From Nonlabens tegetincola (lineage in GTDB: Bacteria > Bacteroidota > Bacteroidia > Flavobacteriales > Flavobacteriaceae), in contig NZ_MQVV01000010.1 in NCBI RefSeq assembly GCF_002954355.1, forward strand, positions 310,001 through 374,000: a stretch of DNA of 64,000 nt. The letters run 5' to 3'. The notes beneath the pieces are model-generated. The model did not search any database and had not been told where the DNA came from. It saw only the letters and a program-made list of their open reading frames with translations. Position numbers and translations under genes: made by a program. Positions within the stretch are counted from its first letter, which is position 1. Every line of letters starts with the position of its first letter. Shown piece by piece: positions 1-7,224 of the stretch.

Positions 1-299
1 TCTTTAGTTAATTTTTCTCCTTCCCAAATAGCTATGTGCTCATTGGTCTCGGTCACAAAAAGTACTTCCCTTAAATTAGGGTCTGGACAATCAGGAAAAA
101 GTACCAAAATAGTGTCTTCTTGATCAGCCCCAGAAAGGTAAAAGATGTCCCTATGTTGTTTGAAAGGCATGGTGCTGTCTGCACCTGTTTTGAAAATATC
201 GTTTGAATTAAAAACAGCTAGGCTTGATGGTTTCATCATCCCCATAAAGTTTTTGCGGTTTTTAATGAATAATTGTGGATTAATTGGGTTGTATTTCAT
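1..299 (-). CDS. pepP: Xaa-Pro aminopeptidase (aminopeptidase P), N-terminal part
   Basis: Partial gene running off the left edge; the first 99 residues are visible from an ATG at 299. The start (MKYNPINPQLFIKNRKNF) and the later stretches KQHRDIFYLSG and EDTILVLFP match the creatinase/AMP_N-type N-terminal domain of M24B aminopeptidase P. That domain precedes the metal-binding pita-bread domain, which lies outside the window. Members remove an N-terminal residue in front of proline using two Mn ions. No signal peptide is seen, so it should be cytoplasmic. A TAnnTTTG promoter box on the same strand at 337-344 lies about 40 bases upstream, fitting this start. The catalytic residues cannot be checked here. 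Confidence 0.8.
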   Translation of the reverse strand, partial: MKYNPINPQLFIKNRKNFMGMMKPSSLAVFNSNDIFKTGADSTMPFKQHRDIFYLSGADQEDTILVLFPDCPDPNLREVLFVTETNEHIAIWEGEKLTK

Positions 300-336
300 A
301 GTCCAGTTTGATTTTTTACTGCATAAGCAAGTCAAG

Positions 337-344
337 CAAAGATA
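337..344 (-). promoter_or_regulatory. Bacteroidota -7 box upstream of pepP
   Basis: The minus strand reads TATCTTTG, matching TAnnTTTG, about 38 bases before the pepP ATG at 299 and just downstream of the terminator of the preceding gene. No clear -33 TTTG is seen. Confidence 0.5.
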
Positions 345-360
345 TCATTAGTCTAAAGAA

Positions 361-392
361 AAAGAAAGCTGGCTAGTAGCCAGCTTTCTTTA
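361..392 (-). terminator. Strong rho-independent terminator
   Basis: A near-perfect inverted repeat, AAGAAAGCTGGCTA at 362-375 and its complement at 377-390, is followed on the minus strand by a T-rich run. It ends the minus-strand unit of the 266-residue lipoprotein and the small 34-residue ORF, and separates it from pepP. Confidence 0.8.
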
Positions 393-494
393 TTTTCTAA
401 GTCTTCTTTTCTTTTTATTCTTCATGTATGTAACTACTAAAAGAACGACAATAAGAATACATATTCCTAAAATAAAATATCTAATTCCTTCCAT
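390..494 (-). CDS. Possible 34-residue single-pass membrane protein
   Basis: A short open frame encodes MEGIRYFILGICILIVVLL, then VVTYMKNKKKRRLRK. It is one hydrophobic helix (about residues 6-23) followed by a strongly basic tail, giving a predicted N-out/C-in topology by the positive-inside rule. It lies about 45 bases after the upstream lipoprotein gene on the same strand, and its stop codon touches the terminator hairpin, as expected for the last gene of a transcription unit. I do not recognise a family. The hydrophobic/basic pattern argues for a real small protein, but a chance ORF of this length is possible. Confidence 0.45.
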   Translation of the reverse strand: MEGIRYFILGICILIVVLLVVTYMKNKKKRRLRK

Positions 495-538
495 AATGTA
501 TTGAGTTAGTTTACTCTATGAAAGGTACGTCATTTATT

Positions 539-1339
539 TTAGTCAACATAAATGCCATTTTCTGGTTTTTTGAACATACCATTATCCATTGGAGCATTGT
601 CTACGTCAATTTTTTCAAAAACACGGGCATCACCTCTAGGAGTATCTGGTTTCCCATCTTTTACGGTGTACCATTGTAATTTTACAGGTAGTAGTAACCC
701 GTTTACTTCATTCCAGTCTTCATATTTAATAAAGCTATAATTGTTGGACTCTTCATTTTTACCATAGGTCACAGTATAAGCTAACCACTTCATTTCATAG
801 CTAGAAGGATCGTAATAGAGAATATAATTGTCGTCAGGTGCATCACCTATTCCTTCATTATAACTTATTTTGATACCTGGGAAAGTTTCATTCTTATAAG
901 TTAGAGAATCTGCTGGCGAATAATTAATACCATCGTCAGATAATACAAATGGCATGGCATAGAAATAAAACATAAGGTTGTGATAGAATCTAGCCCTACC
1001 TGGATCAAAAAAAGTACTATCTTGTGCGATCCATACTTTACCATCATTACCGCCTATCATATAGTTGTCTGTTTCCAGTAGTATGTTTCGACTTTGTAGG
1101 TCTGTTACAGTAGACTGCTCATTTAATTGATACGTCATGCTACGCATGCTTTTCCAAGTTTCTAATCCACCATGTGCTTTAAAAACCTTAATGAGTTCTT
1201 CTGGATAGGCAGAATAGTCTACTTTGGGCATTTGATTTTCTACTATAGAAACTTTTTCCTGAGTTTCCACTTTTTGCGCTTCGTTTTTACAGCTTATAGC
1301 TACAAGAAGAATGGCTACGATTGATAAAATTTGTTTCAT
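539..1339 (-). CDS. Lipoprotein, DUF6503-like
   Basis: 266 residues beginning with a lipoprotein signal peptide (MKQILSIVAILLVAISCKN; lipobox VAIS-C, Cys17), so probably lipid-anchored in the cell envelope. The mature part starts with a short polar linker. It then has the stretch FKAHGGLETWKSMRSMTYQL, which resembles the start of DUF6503 proteins of Bacteroidota, followed by beta-rich sequence with many Tyr/Trp residues. No catalytic motif is evident and the function is unknown. A same-strand TAnnTTTG box at 1399-1406 lies upstream. Family assignment is from memory of the pattern and only moderately sure; the ORF and lipobox are clear. Confidence 0.7.
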   Translation of the reverse strand: MKQILSIVAILLVAISCKNEAQKVETQEKVSIVENQMPKVDYSAYPEELIKVFKAHGGLETWKSMRSMTYQLNEQSTVTDLQSRNILLETDNYMIGGNDGKVWIAQDSTFFDPGRARFYHNLMFYFYAMPFVLSDDGINYSPADSLTYKNETFPGIKISYNEGIGDAPDDNYILYYDPSSYEMKWLAYTVTYGKNEESNNYSFIKYEDWNEVNGLLLPVKLQWYTVKDGKPDTPRGDARVFEKIDVDNAPMDNGMFKKPENGIYVD

Positions 1340-1398
1340 GAGCGAAAATTAATCTCATCTGTTGAAGCTATATGTTAGAATAACTATAAAACATATCA

Positions 1399-1406
1399 CA
1401 AATTTA
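1399..1406 (-). promoter_or_regulatory. Bacteroidota -7 box for the DUF6503-like lipoprotein
   Basis: TAAATTTG on the minus strand matches TAnnTTTG and lies about 60 bases before the ATG at 1339, back to back with the dusB promoter. Confidence 0.4.
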
Positions 1407-1474
1407 TAACAGATAAAAAAATACAAGTATTACTGATACTTAAACCTAATTAACGGTAGTTTTAAAATACATAG

Positions 1475-1482
1475 TACCTTTG
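1475..1482 (+). promoter_or_regulatory. -7 box immediately upstream of dusB (leaderless)
   Basis: TACCTTTG matches TAnnTTTG and ends only 4 bases before the dusB ATG at 1487. A start of transcription the usual few bases downstream would fall at or next to the A of the ATG, so the mRNA would be leaderless. Confidence 0.55.
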
Positions 1483-1486
1483 CAGT

Positions 1487-2479
1487 ATGCCTAAAATTGG
1501 AGATATACAATTACCAGATTTTCCTCTTCTTCTTGCCCCTATGGAAGACGTGAGTGATCCGCCTTTTAGAGCCTTGTGCAAAGAAAATGGCGCCGATGTC
1601 GTTTACACAGAATTTATTTCTAGTGAAGGATTGATACGAGATGCCGCAAAAAGTACAATGAAACTTGATATTTACGAGGCTGAACGTCCTGTGGGAATTC
1701 AAATCTTTGGAGCTAATCTAGATTCAATGCTCAAGAGTGTTGAAATAGTTGAACAAACTAAACCGGATATTATCGATATCAACTTCGGCTGTCCTGTTAA
1801 AAAAGTAGTTTCTAAAGGAGCTGGTGCTGGTATATTAAAAGATATCGATTTAATGGTATCACTAACCGAGGCTATGGTAAAACACACCAAGCTTCCTATA
1901 ACGGTAAAAACAAGATTAGGTTGGGATCATGATTCCATTAAAATTGTCGAGGTTGCTGAGCGTTTACAAGATGTAGGTATTAAGGCAATCTCCATTCATG
2001 GACGTACCAGAGCGCAAATGTATAAGGGTAATGCAGACTGGGAACCTATCGCTCAAGTTAAAAATAATCCTAGAATGCATATTCCGGTATTTGGAAACGG
2101 TGATGTAAATACTCCAGAACGCGCCATGGAAATGCGTGATCAATATGGTCTTGATGGAGCGATGATTGGTCGAGCAAGTATAGGATATCCTTGGTTTTTT
2201 AGGGAAGTAAAACATTATTTTGAACATGGAACTCACATGGCAAAACCTACCATGGAAGAACGTGTTAAAGTTGCTAGACGTCACCTAGAAATGTCCATTG
2301 CCTGGAAAGGTGAGCACTTGGGAGTTTTTGAAACTAGAAGACACTATACCAATTACTTTAAAGGTATTCCTAACTTCAAAGAATATCGCATGAAGATGGT
2401 AACCAGCGACGATGCTCAAGGAGTATATGATGCGCTAGACGAGGTGTTGGATAAATTTGGTGATTATAGTTTTGCCTGA
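1487..2479 (+). CDS. dusB: tRNA-dihydrouridine synthase DusB
   Basis: 330 residues, the full length for the family. It reduces specific uridines in tRNA to dihydrouridine with FMN and NADPH in the cytoplasm. Motifs in order are APMEDVSDPPFR (residues 17-28) at the start of the TIM barrel, the FMN-binding QIFG, DINFGCP with the conserved catalytic Cys102, KTRLGWD, SIHGRTR and the FMN-phosphate loops GNGDV and MIGRAS. The dusB subgroup is inferred from overall similarity; other Dus paralogues share these motifs. The 3' end overlaps the convergent permease gene by 16 bases. Confidence 0.92.
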   Translation: MPKIGDIQLPDFPLLLAPMEDVSDPPFRALCKENGADVVYTEFISSEGLIRDAAKSTMKLDIYEAERPVGIQIFGANLDSMLKSVEIVEQTKPDIIDINFGCPVKKVVSKGAGAGILKDIDLMVSLTEAMVKHTKLPITVKTRLGWDHDSIKIVEVAERLQDVGIKAISIHGRTRAQMYKGNADWEPIAQVKNNPRMHIPVFGNGDVNTPERAMEMRDQYGLDGAMIGRASIGYPWFFREVKHYFEHGTHMAKPTMEERVKVARRHLEMSIAWKGEHLGVFETRRHYTNYFKGIPNFKEYRMKMVTSDDAQGVYDALDEVLDKFGDYSFA

Positions 2480-3681
2480 GAAAGTAAGCGATCATTAATA
2501 CGTCTGGACCCTACGTAGCTGGCAATTATTCCTAAAATGGCTATGGTTCCAAAAGCTACTACAATATTTTCCCATCGCATAGCTACTGGATAAGGTAACT
2601 GTGGAGCTATGTAAATTAATTTGTATTCCAGCTGCGAATAAACAACAGCAACACCAATTAATAATCCTAAGACACCACCAGTAATTGTCATCAAGCTACC
2701 TTGAATAAAGAATATCCTGCGTAATTCGTGCACGCTCGCACCTAAATCGAGTAAAGTTTTTAGGTTTTGCTTTTTGTCCAATATCATCATGATAATAGCA
2801 CCTATCACATTGAACAAGGCGATAATTAGTACTAAAGTAAAAATAAGGTAGACCGCAAGATTTTCAGAATTCAACATTTTATACAAAGCATCATTCAGCT
2901 GGAACTTATTCTTTACTACTACGCTGTCTCCGTACATATCCTTAATCAATTCACGAGCTTCATTTTCACTTTCGTAAGAACTTAGTTTTATTTCAACGGC
3001 ACTAGCCATAGAATCTGGCATGTTTAGTAACTTTTGTGCCGCTTCATATCGCATAAACACGTATTTATTATCTAGATTTTCATTGATGCTAAAGGTACCT
3101 GTGGCAATAGCATCTAGTGTGTTGAATGAACTCTGAATGTTTAAAGCGGTAATGGCTCCTTTACCAGGTTTGGGCACCATGATTTGTAAAAATTCACTGT
3201 AGTCATTGACACTTAAGGATAGGTCTGATGCTATAGCTTGTCCGGCTACAATTTGAGCATTACTTTTTCCTAACCAAGAGCCGTAATATAGAATAGAATC
3301 TATTTTCACCATATCAATGTATTCATCGGGAACACCTTTGATATAAGCGATATCGTTTTTATCTTGATAATTTAAAAAAGCCTTTTCCTCTATTACGGGA
3401 CAAACTAATTGGATCGAGGGATGATTTTCTAGAGTTCGCTTTCGCGAAAGCGGAATTTCAACAACTTTACCATGACTGGGGAAAATAGACAAGTCCGGAT
3501 CAAAATAACTTGAAAACTGGGTACTAAAATCCTTTAAACCTGAAAACCCTGACAACACAATAAATAGTGATGCAGATCCAACTACAGTAATTATAAAACT
3601 AAGTATATTGATAATATTAATGGCGTTTTTACCATTTTTTGATATCAAATACCGTCTTGCAATAAAGGAGGATAGAGACAC
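2464..3681 (-). CDS. LolC/LolE-type ABC transporter permease (FtsX family)
   Basis: 405 residues with the four-helix layout of FtsX/MacB permeases. One helix is near the N-terminus (about residues 21-45), followed by a large periplasmic domain (about 50-270) and three helices in the C-terminal third. The N-terminal sequence FIARRYLISKNGKNAINIIN is typical of LolC/LolE-like proteins that extract lipoproteins from the inner membrane with a LolD ATPase. No ATPase gene is adjacent, so it would act with a partner encoded elsewhere. Translation starts at GTG, whose G is also the last base of the rbfA stop codon (TAGTG overlap), implying coupled translation. A palindrome copy at 3437-3452 encodes LSRKR in the periplasmic part. 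Confidence 0.8.
   Translation of the reverse strand: MSLSSFIARRYLISKNGKNAINIINILSFIITVVGSASLFIVLSGFSGLKDFSTQFSSYFDPDLSIFPSHGKVVEIPLSRKRTLENHPSIQLVCPVIEEKAFLNYQDKNDIAYIKGVPDEYIDMVKIDSILYYGSWLGKSNAQIVAGQAIASDLSLSVNDYSEFLQIMVPKPGKGAITALNIQSSFNTLDAIATGTFSINENLDNKYVFMRYEAAQKLLNMPDSMASAVEIKLSSYESENEARELIKDMYGDSVVVKNKFQLNDALYKMLNSENLAVYLIFTLVLIIALFNVIGAIIMMILDKKQNLKTLLDLGASVHELRRIFFIQGSLMTITGGVLGLLIGVAVVYSQLEYKLIYIAPQLPYPVAMRWENIVVAFGTIAILGIIASYVGSRRINDRLLSQAKL
3437..3452. repeat. 16-bp palindrome CGCTTTCGCGAAAGCG, copy 1
   Basis: Perfect copy inside the permease gene, where it is read as LSRK. Flanks are TT on the left and GAA on the right. Confidence 0.95.
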
Positions 3682-4076
3682 TATAGTTTTTTACGTCTAG
3701 GAAGAGTGTCAGGTTGTTCAATAGGATTGTTCTCGCCTTTGAGTTCTCTCTCTAATTGCTCCATGTACTCTAGGGAATCATCATTAAAAAATTGTAGTTC
3801 GGGCATACGTCGCATTTGATGTCTAACCTTTGATGCAACTTCATGCCTTATGCTACTTCCTAATTCTTTTATTTCTTTTACCACAGTTTCTGCCTTGTCT
3901 GCTGGGAACACAGATAAAAACACTTTAGCATATCCTAAATCGGGAGTTACTTGCACTTTTGTTACTGAAACGATGAGGTTCTTAACCGCATTCTTTCTCA
4001 TGATATTCTGTATGACCTGTGTAAGGTCCTCTTGTAGAATACCAGCTATCTTCTTCTGTCTGTTCGTTTCTTGCAT
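3681..4076 (-). CDS. rbfA: Ribosome-binding factor A
   Basis: 131 residues, within the usual 110-135. RbfA is a KH-fold protein that helps mature the 30S subunit, near 16S rRNA helix 1. The N-terminal helix (RQKKIAGILQEDLTQVIQN), the central VTPDLGYAKVFLSVFP and the C-terminal IRHEVASKVRHQMRRMPELQF with FNDDSLEY are all characteristic. It is followed without a gap by the permease (1-base overlap), so the two are co-transcribed. A TAnnTTTG box at 4081-4088 ends 4 bases before the ATG, suggesting a leaderless transcript. Confidence 0.93.
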   Translation of the reverse strand: MQETNRQKKIAGILQEDLTQVIQNIMRKNAVKNLIVSVTKVQVTPDLGYAKVFLSVFPADKAETVVKEIKELGSSIRHEVASKVRHQMRRMPELQFFNDDSLEYMEQLERELKGENNPIEQPDTLPRRKKL

Positions 4077-4080
4077 AATG

Positions 4081-4088
4081 CAAAATTA
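4081..4088 (-). promoter_or_regulatory. -7 box directly upstream of rbfA
   Basis: Minus strand TAATTTTG fits TAnnTTTG. It is separated by only 4 bases from the ATG at 4076, again consistent with a leaderless mRNA. Confidence 0.45.
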
Positions 4089-4122
4089 GTAAATTCCTTT
4101 ATAGCAGCGGTATAGTTATAGA

Positions 4123-6897
4123 TTACTTAACGACAAGAGTTTCTTTACTACTACCACTATTACCTGACAAGTGAACTGTGTAAGTGCCTTTAGGTAAGTA
4201 GGTCACACCATTTTGAGCAGGATCAGGGCGATCTTCTTTTTTAAATGCCTTAAGCCCAGCTTTACTTATACTACCGTCGTAGGTATAAAAATTCAATCCT
4301 TGATCACTAGTAAAAGCGGTCTCATAGATAGTTTTACCAGCTTCGTTTTTTATTTCTAGATTAACTTTTCCAGCAGTAGGGTTGAAGTATGAAATTTGGA
4401 TTTTTGGAGTTGGGCCATTGCTCCATAAGAATCCACGACTGCCGTACCTTCTAGAGAATCTTAGATCCTCAATAGATGCCATTTTAAACTCTGTACCTAC
4501 AAGGTCTAGAGCATTTAAATTTGCTAAGTAAATAGATCTACCGTGAGTTCCTATAAGTAAATCATTTGTTTGTGGTTGTATTTTTATATCATGAACTGCA
4601 ACTGGTGGCATACCACCTGATAACAATGTCCAAGTATTACCTTGGTCTAAACTTGCATAAGTTGCATTATCAGTTCCTATGAACAAGTAGTTTTCCTTCA
4701 TAGGATGCTCTGTTATAACATTAACTGGCGACCCAGGTATCGAAGTGGCTAATCGTTCCCATGTTTTACCATAATCCTCACTTTTATATACATAAGATTG
4801 AAAATCGTCCCATCGATATCCATTAAGAGTAACGTATACTCTTGATTTTTTATGTGAACTTGCTGTTACACGACTTACCCATAGGTCATTAGGCCATGGA
4901 CCGTCTAATTGCTCCCAATTGCTACCTCCATTTTTCGTAAGTTGTACAAGTCCATCATCTGTACCTGCGTAAATAAGTCCAAATTCAAACTTTGATTCAC
5001 TTATAGTTGTTATTGTGCCGTAAGCTACATTACCTGGCTTACCACCTTTAGTAAGATCTGGCGAAATAGCTGTCCACGTGTCTCCTTGATCTAGACTGCG
5101 CATTAATTTGTTGCCTCCTAAATATAAAATATCTTGATTATGAGAGGATAAAAGAATAGGAGTTTGCCAATTAAATCTATAAGGACTTTCTCCTAACTTA
5201 TGTTTAGGCTGGATGTAAGTGCGATCACCGTTTTCTCTATTAAGTCTAAAGTAATTTCCAAATTGGAAACCTGTGTATACGATATTACTATTTCTATTGT
5301 CAATTTGAATTTGCATACCATCACCGCCCATTATACTTTCCCAAGGATACTGACCTGATTGATGCCAAGCTCTATTTTCACGAGCAGTGTGTGATCCTAC
5401 CCATACACCGTTATCCTGTAAACCACCGTAAACATGATAAGGCTCTTCTAGGTCATAATTAATAGCATAAAATTGACCTACACTAGGTGTATTGTTTTTG
5501 ATCCAGGTTTCACCGTTGTCGTAAGAAATGTTTACACCACCATCATTACCATTTATAAGGTGGCCTTGCTTGTTAGGGTTTACCCATAGAGCATGGTGAT
5601 CTGCATGAACATTTTCACGTGATATGTTTTTAAAGGTTTTCCCACCATCGTTTGAGGTAATTATGGGAACACCCATTATATAAACTTCATTGATGTCTCT
5701 AGGATTTACTCTTACTTGGGCAAAGTAATAACCGTAGCTATAGAAAACATCATCAATTTGTCCTTCATGTGTTTTGTACCATGTTTTTCCTGCATCATCG
5801 CTACGATACAGCTCGGCACCTTTAACAGGTGTGTCAAAAAGTTGGCTATTTGCATCTTCTAGATATAGTGCAACGTCAGCCGGCGTTGCTTCACCTTTTT
5901 GTATCAGGTTTTTAACGCTTTCTGCTCTATACTTCTCTTGAAATCCATTCTCCTTCAAAAAAGCATTGAGTACTTTATTATCAAGTTTTAAGAAATCATC
6001 GGTTGACATTGACTTAAAGTCCTCTTTATTGATTTTTTTTGAGTTCGCTTTCGCGGAAGCGTTATCTCCATCTTTCTTATCTCTTCTAAATTGTGAATCG
6101 TGAATAGCGTATAATGTGTTATCATCAAATACAGAAAGGCCTATACGTCCTACACCTATTCCAGTAGGGAATCCACTATTTACTGTCGATATTTTAGTCC
6201 AGGTAAGGCCGGCATCCTCACTTTTGTAAATCGCGCTTCCATTACCAGCGCCATCAAAATTCCATGCTTTACGATCCTTTTCCCAACTAGTAGCGTATTG
6301 GGTATTAAAGTTGTTAGGATCATGAGCTAGATCAATAAAACCAGTCTTATCATCAATGTATAGCGTTTTATTCCAGGTTTTACCGCCATCCATGGTACTG
6401 TACATTCCTCTTTCTTCACTTAAAGAATATAATGGACCTGTAACAGCAACCACAACATTGTTTGGATTATCAGGGTTAATTATAATGCGACCTATGTGTT
6501 GACTATTTTTGAGCATGGGTGTACTCCATGTTTTTCCCCAATCGGATGATTTAATAATTCCTACACCAGCATAGCTGCTTCTACTAGCGTTGTTTTCTCC
6601 GGTGCCGGCCCATATGGTTTTATTTTTCCAGTCGACAGCGATATCGCCTAAGTTTATGGTAATGGCATTGTCCATTATAGGAGAGAAACTAGTACCATTG
6701 TTTGTAGTATGCCATAAACCACCGCTTGCATAGGCTACAAGAAACTCGGTTGGGTCTTGTGGATTCACATCAATATCCACTACACGTCCAGACATAACAG
6801 TAGGGCCAATGTTTTTAAATTCTAGGTTGGTAAGATTTTGCGCAAAAAGCAAAGTGGAAGAAAGGAAAAAAATGAGGACTGTTAATGTGCAGCGCAT
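4123..6897 (-). CDS. Secreted BNR/sortilin-type beta-propeller protein
   Basis: 924 residues with a Sec signal peptide (residues 1-19, ending LLFA-Q). The rest carries many BNR/Asp-box turns of the form S-x-D-x-G-x-T-W, for example SSDWGKTW, SEDAGLTW, SDDAGKTW, SYDNGETW, SLDQGDTW, SEDYGKTW and SLDQGNTW. This indicates tandem beta-propellers as in sortilin/VPS10 and xyloglucanase-like proteins. A lysine-rich stretch around residues 280-310 between propeller blades contains an imperfect copy of the palindrome (6046-6061). The final about 70 residues form a beta-sandwich-like tail ending GTYTVHLSG...LVVK that could be a T9SS sorting region, which I hold weakly. Substrate unknown; relatives are annotated as glycosyl hydrolases without proof. 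Confidence 0.8.
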   Translation of the reverse strand: MRCTLTVLIFFLSSTLLFAQNLTNLEFKNIGPTVMSGRVVDIDVNPQDPTEFLVAYASGGLWHTTNNGTSFSPIMDNAITINLGDIAVDWKNKTIWAGTGENNASRSSYAGVGIIKSSDWGKTWSTPMLKNSQHIGRIIINPDNPNNVVVAVTGPLYSLSEERGMYSTMDGGKTWNKTLYIDDKTGFIDLAHDPNNFNTQYATSWEKDRKAWNFDGAGNGSAIYKSEDAGLTWTKISTVNSGFPTGIGVGRIGLSVFDDNTLYAIHDSQFRRDKKDGDNASAKANSKKINKEDFKSMSTDDFLKLDNKVLNAFLKENGFQEKYRAESVKNLIQKGEATPADVALYLEDANSQLFDTPVKGAELYRSDDAGKTWYKTHEGQIDDVFYSYGYYFAQVRVNPRDINEVYIMGVPIITSNDGGKTFKNISRENVHADHHALWVNPNKQGHLINGNDGGVNISYDNGETWIKNNTPSVGQFYAINYDLEEPYHVYGGLQDNGVWVGSHTARENRAWHQSGQYPWESIMGGDGMQIQIDNRNSNIVYTGFQFGNYFRLNRENGDRTYIQPKHKLGESPYRFNWQTPILLSSHNQDILYLGGNKLMRSLDQGDTWTAISPDLTKGGKPGNVAYGTITTISESKFEFGLIYAGTDDGLVQLTKNGGSNWEQLDGPWPNDLWVSRVTASSHKKSRVYVTLNGYRWDDFQSYVYKSEDYGKTWERLATSIPGSPVNVITEHPMKENYLFIGTDNATYASLDQGNTWTLLSGGMPPVAVHDIKIQPQTNDLLIGTHGRSIYLANLNALDLVGTEFKMASIEDLRFSRRYGSRGFLWSNGPTPKIQISYFNPTAGKVNLEIKNEAGKTIYETAFTSDQGLNFYTYDGSISKAGLKAFKKEDRPDPAQNGVTYLPKGTYTVHLSGNSGSSKETLVVK
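6046..6061. repeat. 16-bp palindrome, copy 2 (one mismatch)
   Basis: CGCTTTCGCGGAAGCG, one base off the consensus, in the BNR protein gene. It is read as ASAKA, a variant of the AFAKA frame, in a Lys/Ser-rich linker. Confidence 0.85.
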
Positions 6898-7224
6898 AGT
6901 GTTTTATTTAATGTGGTTCAAGATAAAACGAAATTCACTTTTTTTCATCTCGTTTACCATTGCTTTCTGGTTTTAGGTAATTATTAACAATTCTTATAGC
7001 TTTTGACTACGTAAGTAGTGAAATAATTTTCTCTAATAAAAACGGCGGTTTTGTGGAAATTAATTAATGTATTAGTTAAATATAAACAAGAAAGTATATA
7101 AATGGTTTGAAGTATTGTGTTTTTAATCTTACTAAAAGGTGTTTTCATCTATTTTATTAATATAAAATTAACAATTAATGGTAATAGTTGTTTCTTTAAA
7201 GTTCTCTTTCAAAAACTATTGAAT
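6898..7224. other. Divergent intergenic region without a gene
   Basis: 327 very AT-rich bases between two divergently transcribed genes for secreted proteins. It must hold both promoters, but I could not pick a convincing TAnnTTTG box near either start. No open frame, hairpin or repeat stands out. Confidence 0.6.

Noticed and set aside
145-351. Plus-strand frame over pepP
   Set aside because: It is a shadow of the clear aminopeptidase P frame on the opposite strand.
7117-7224. Upstream extension of the T9SS protein
   Set aside because: The added 36 residues would precede a perfect signal peptide; the ATG at 7225 is the sensible start.
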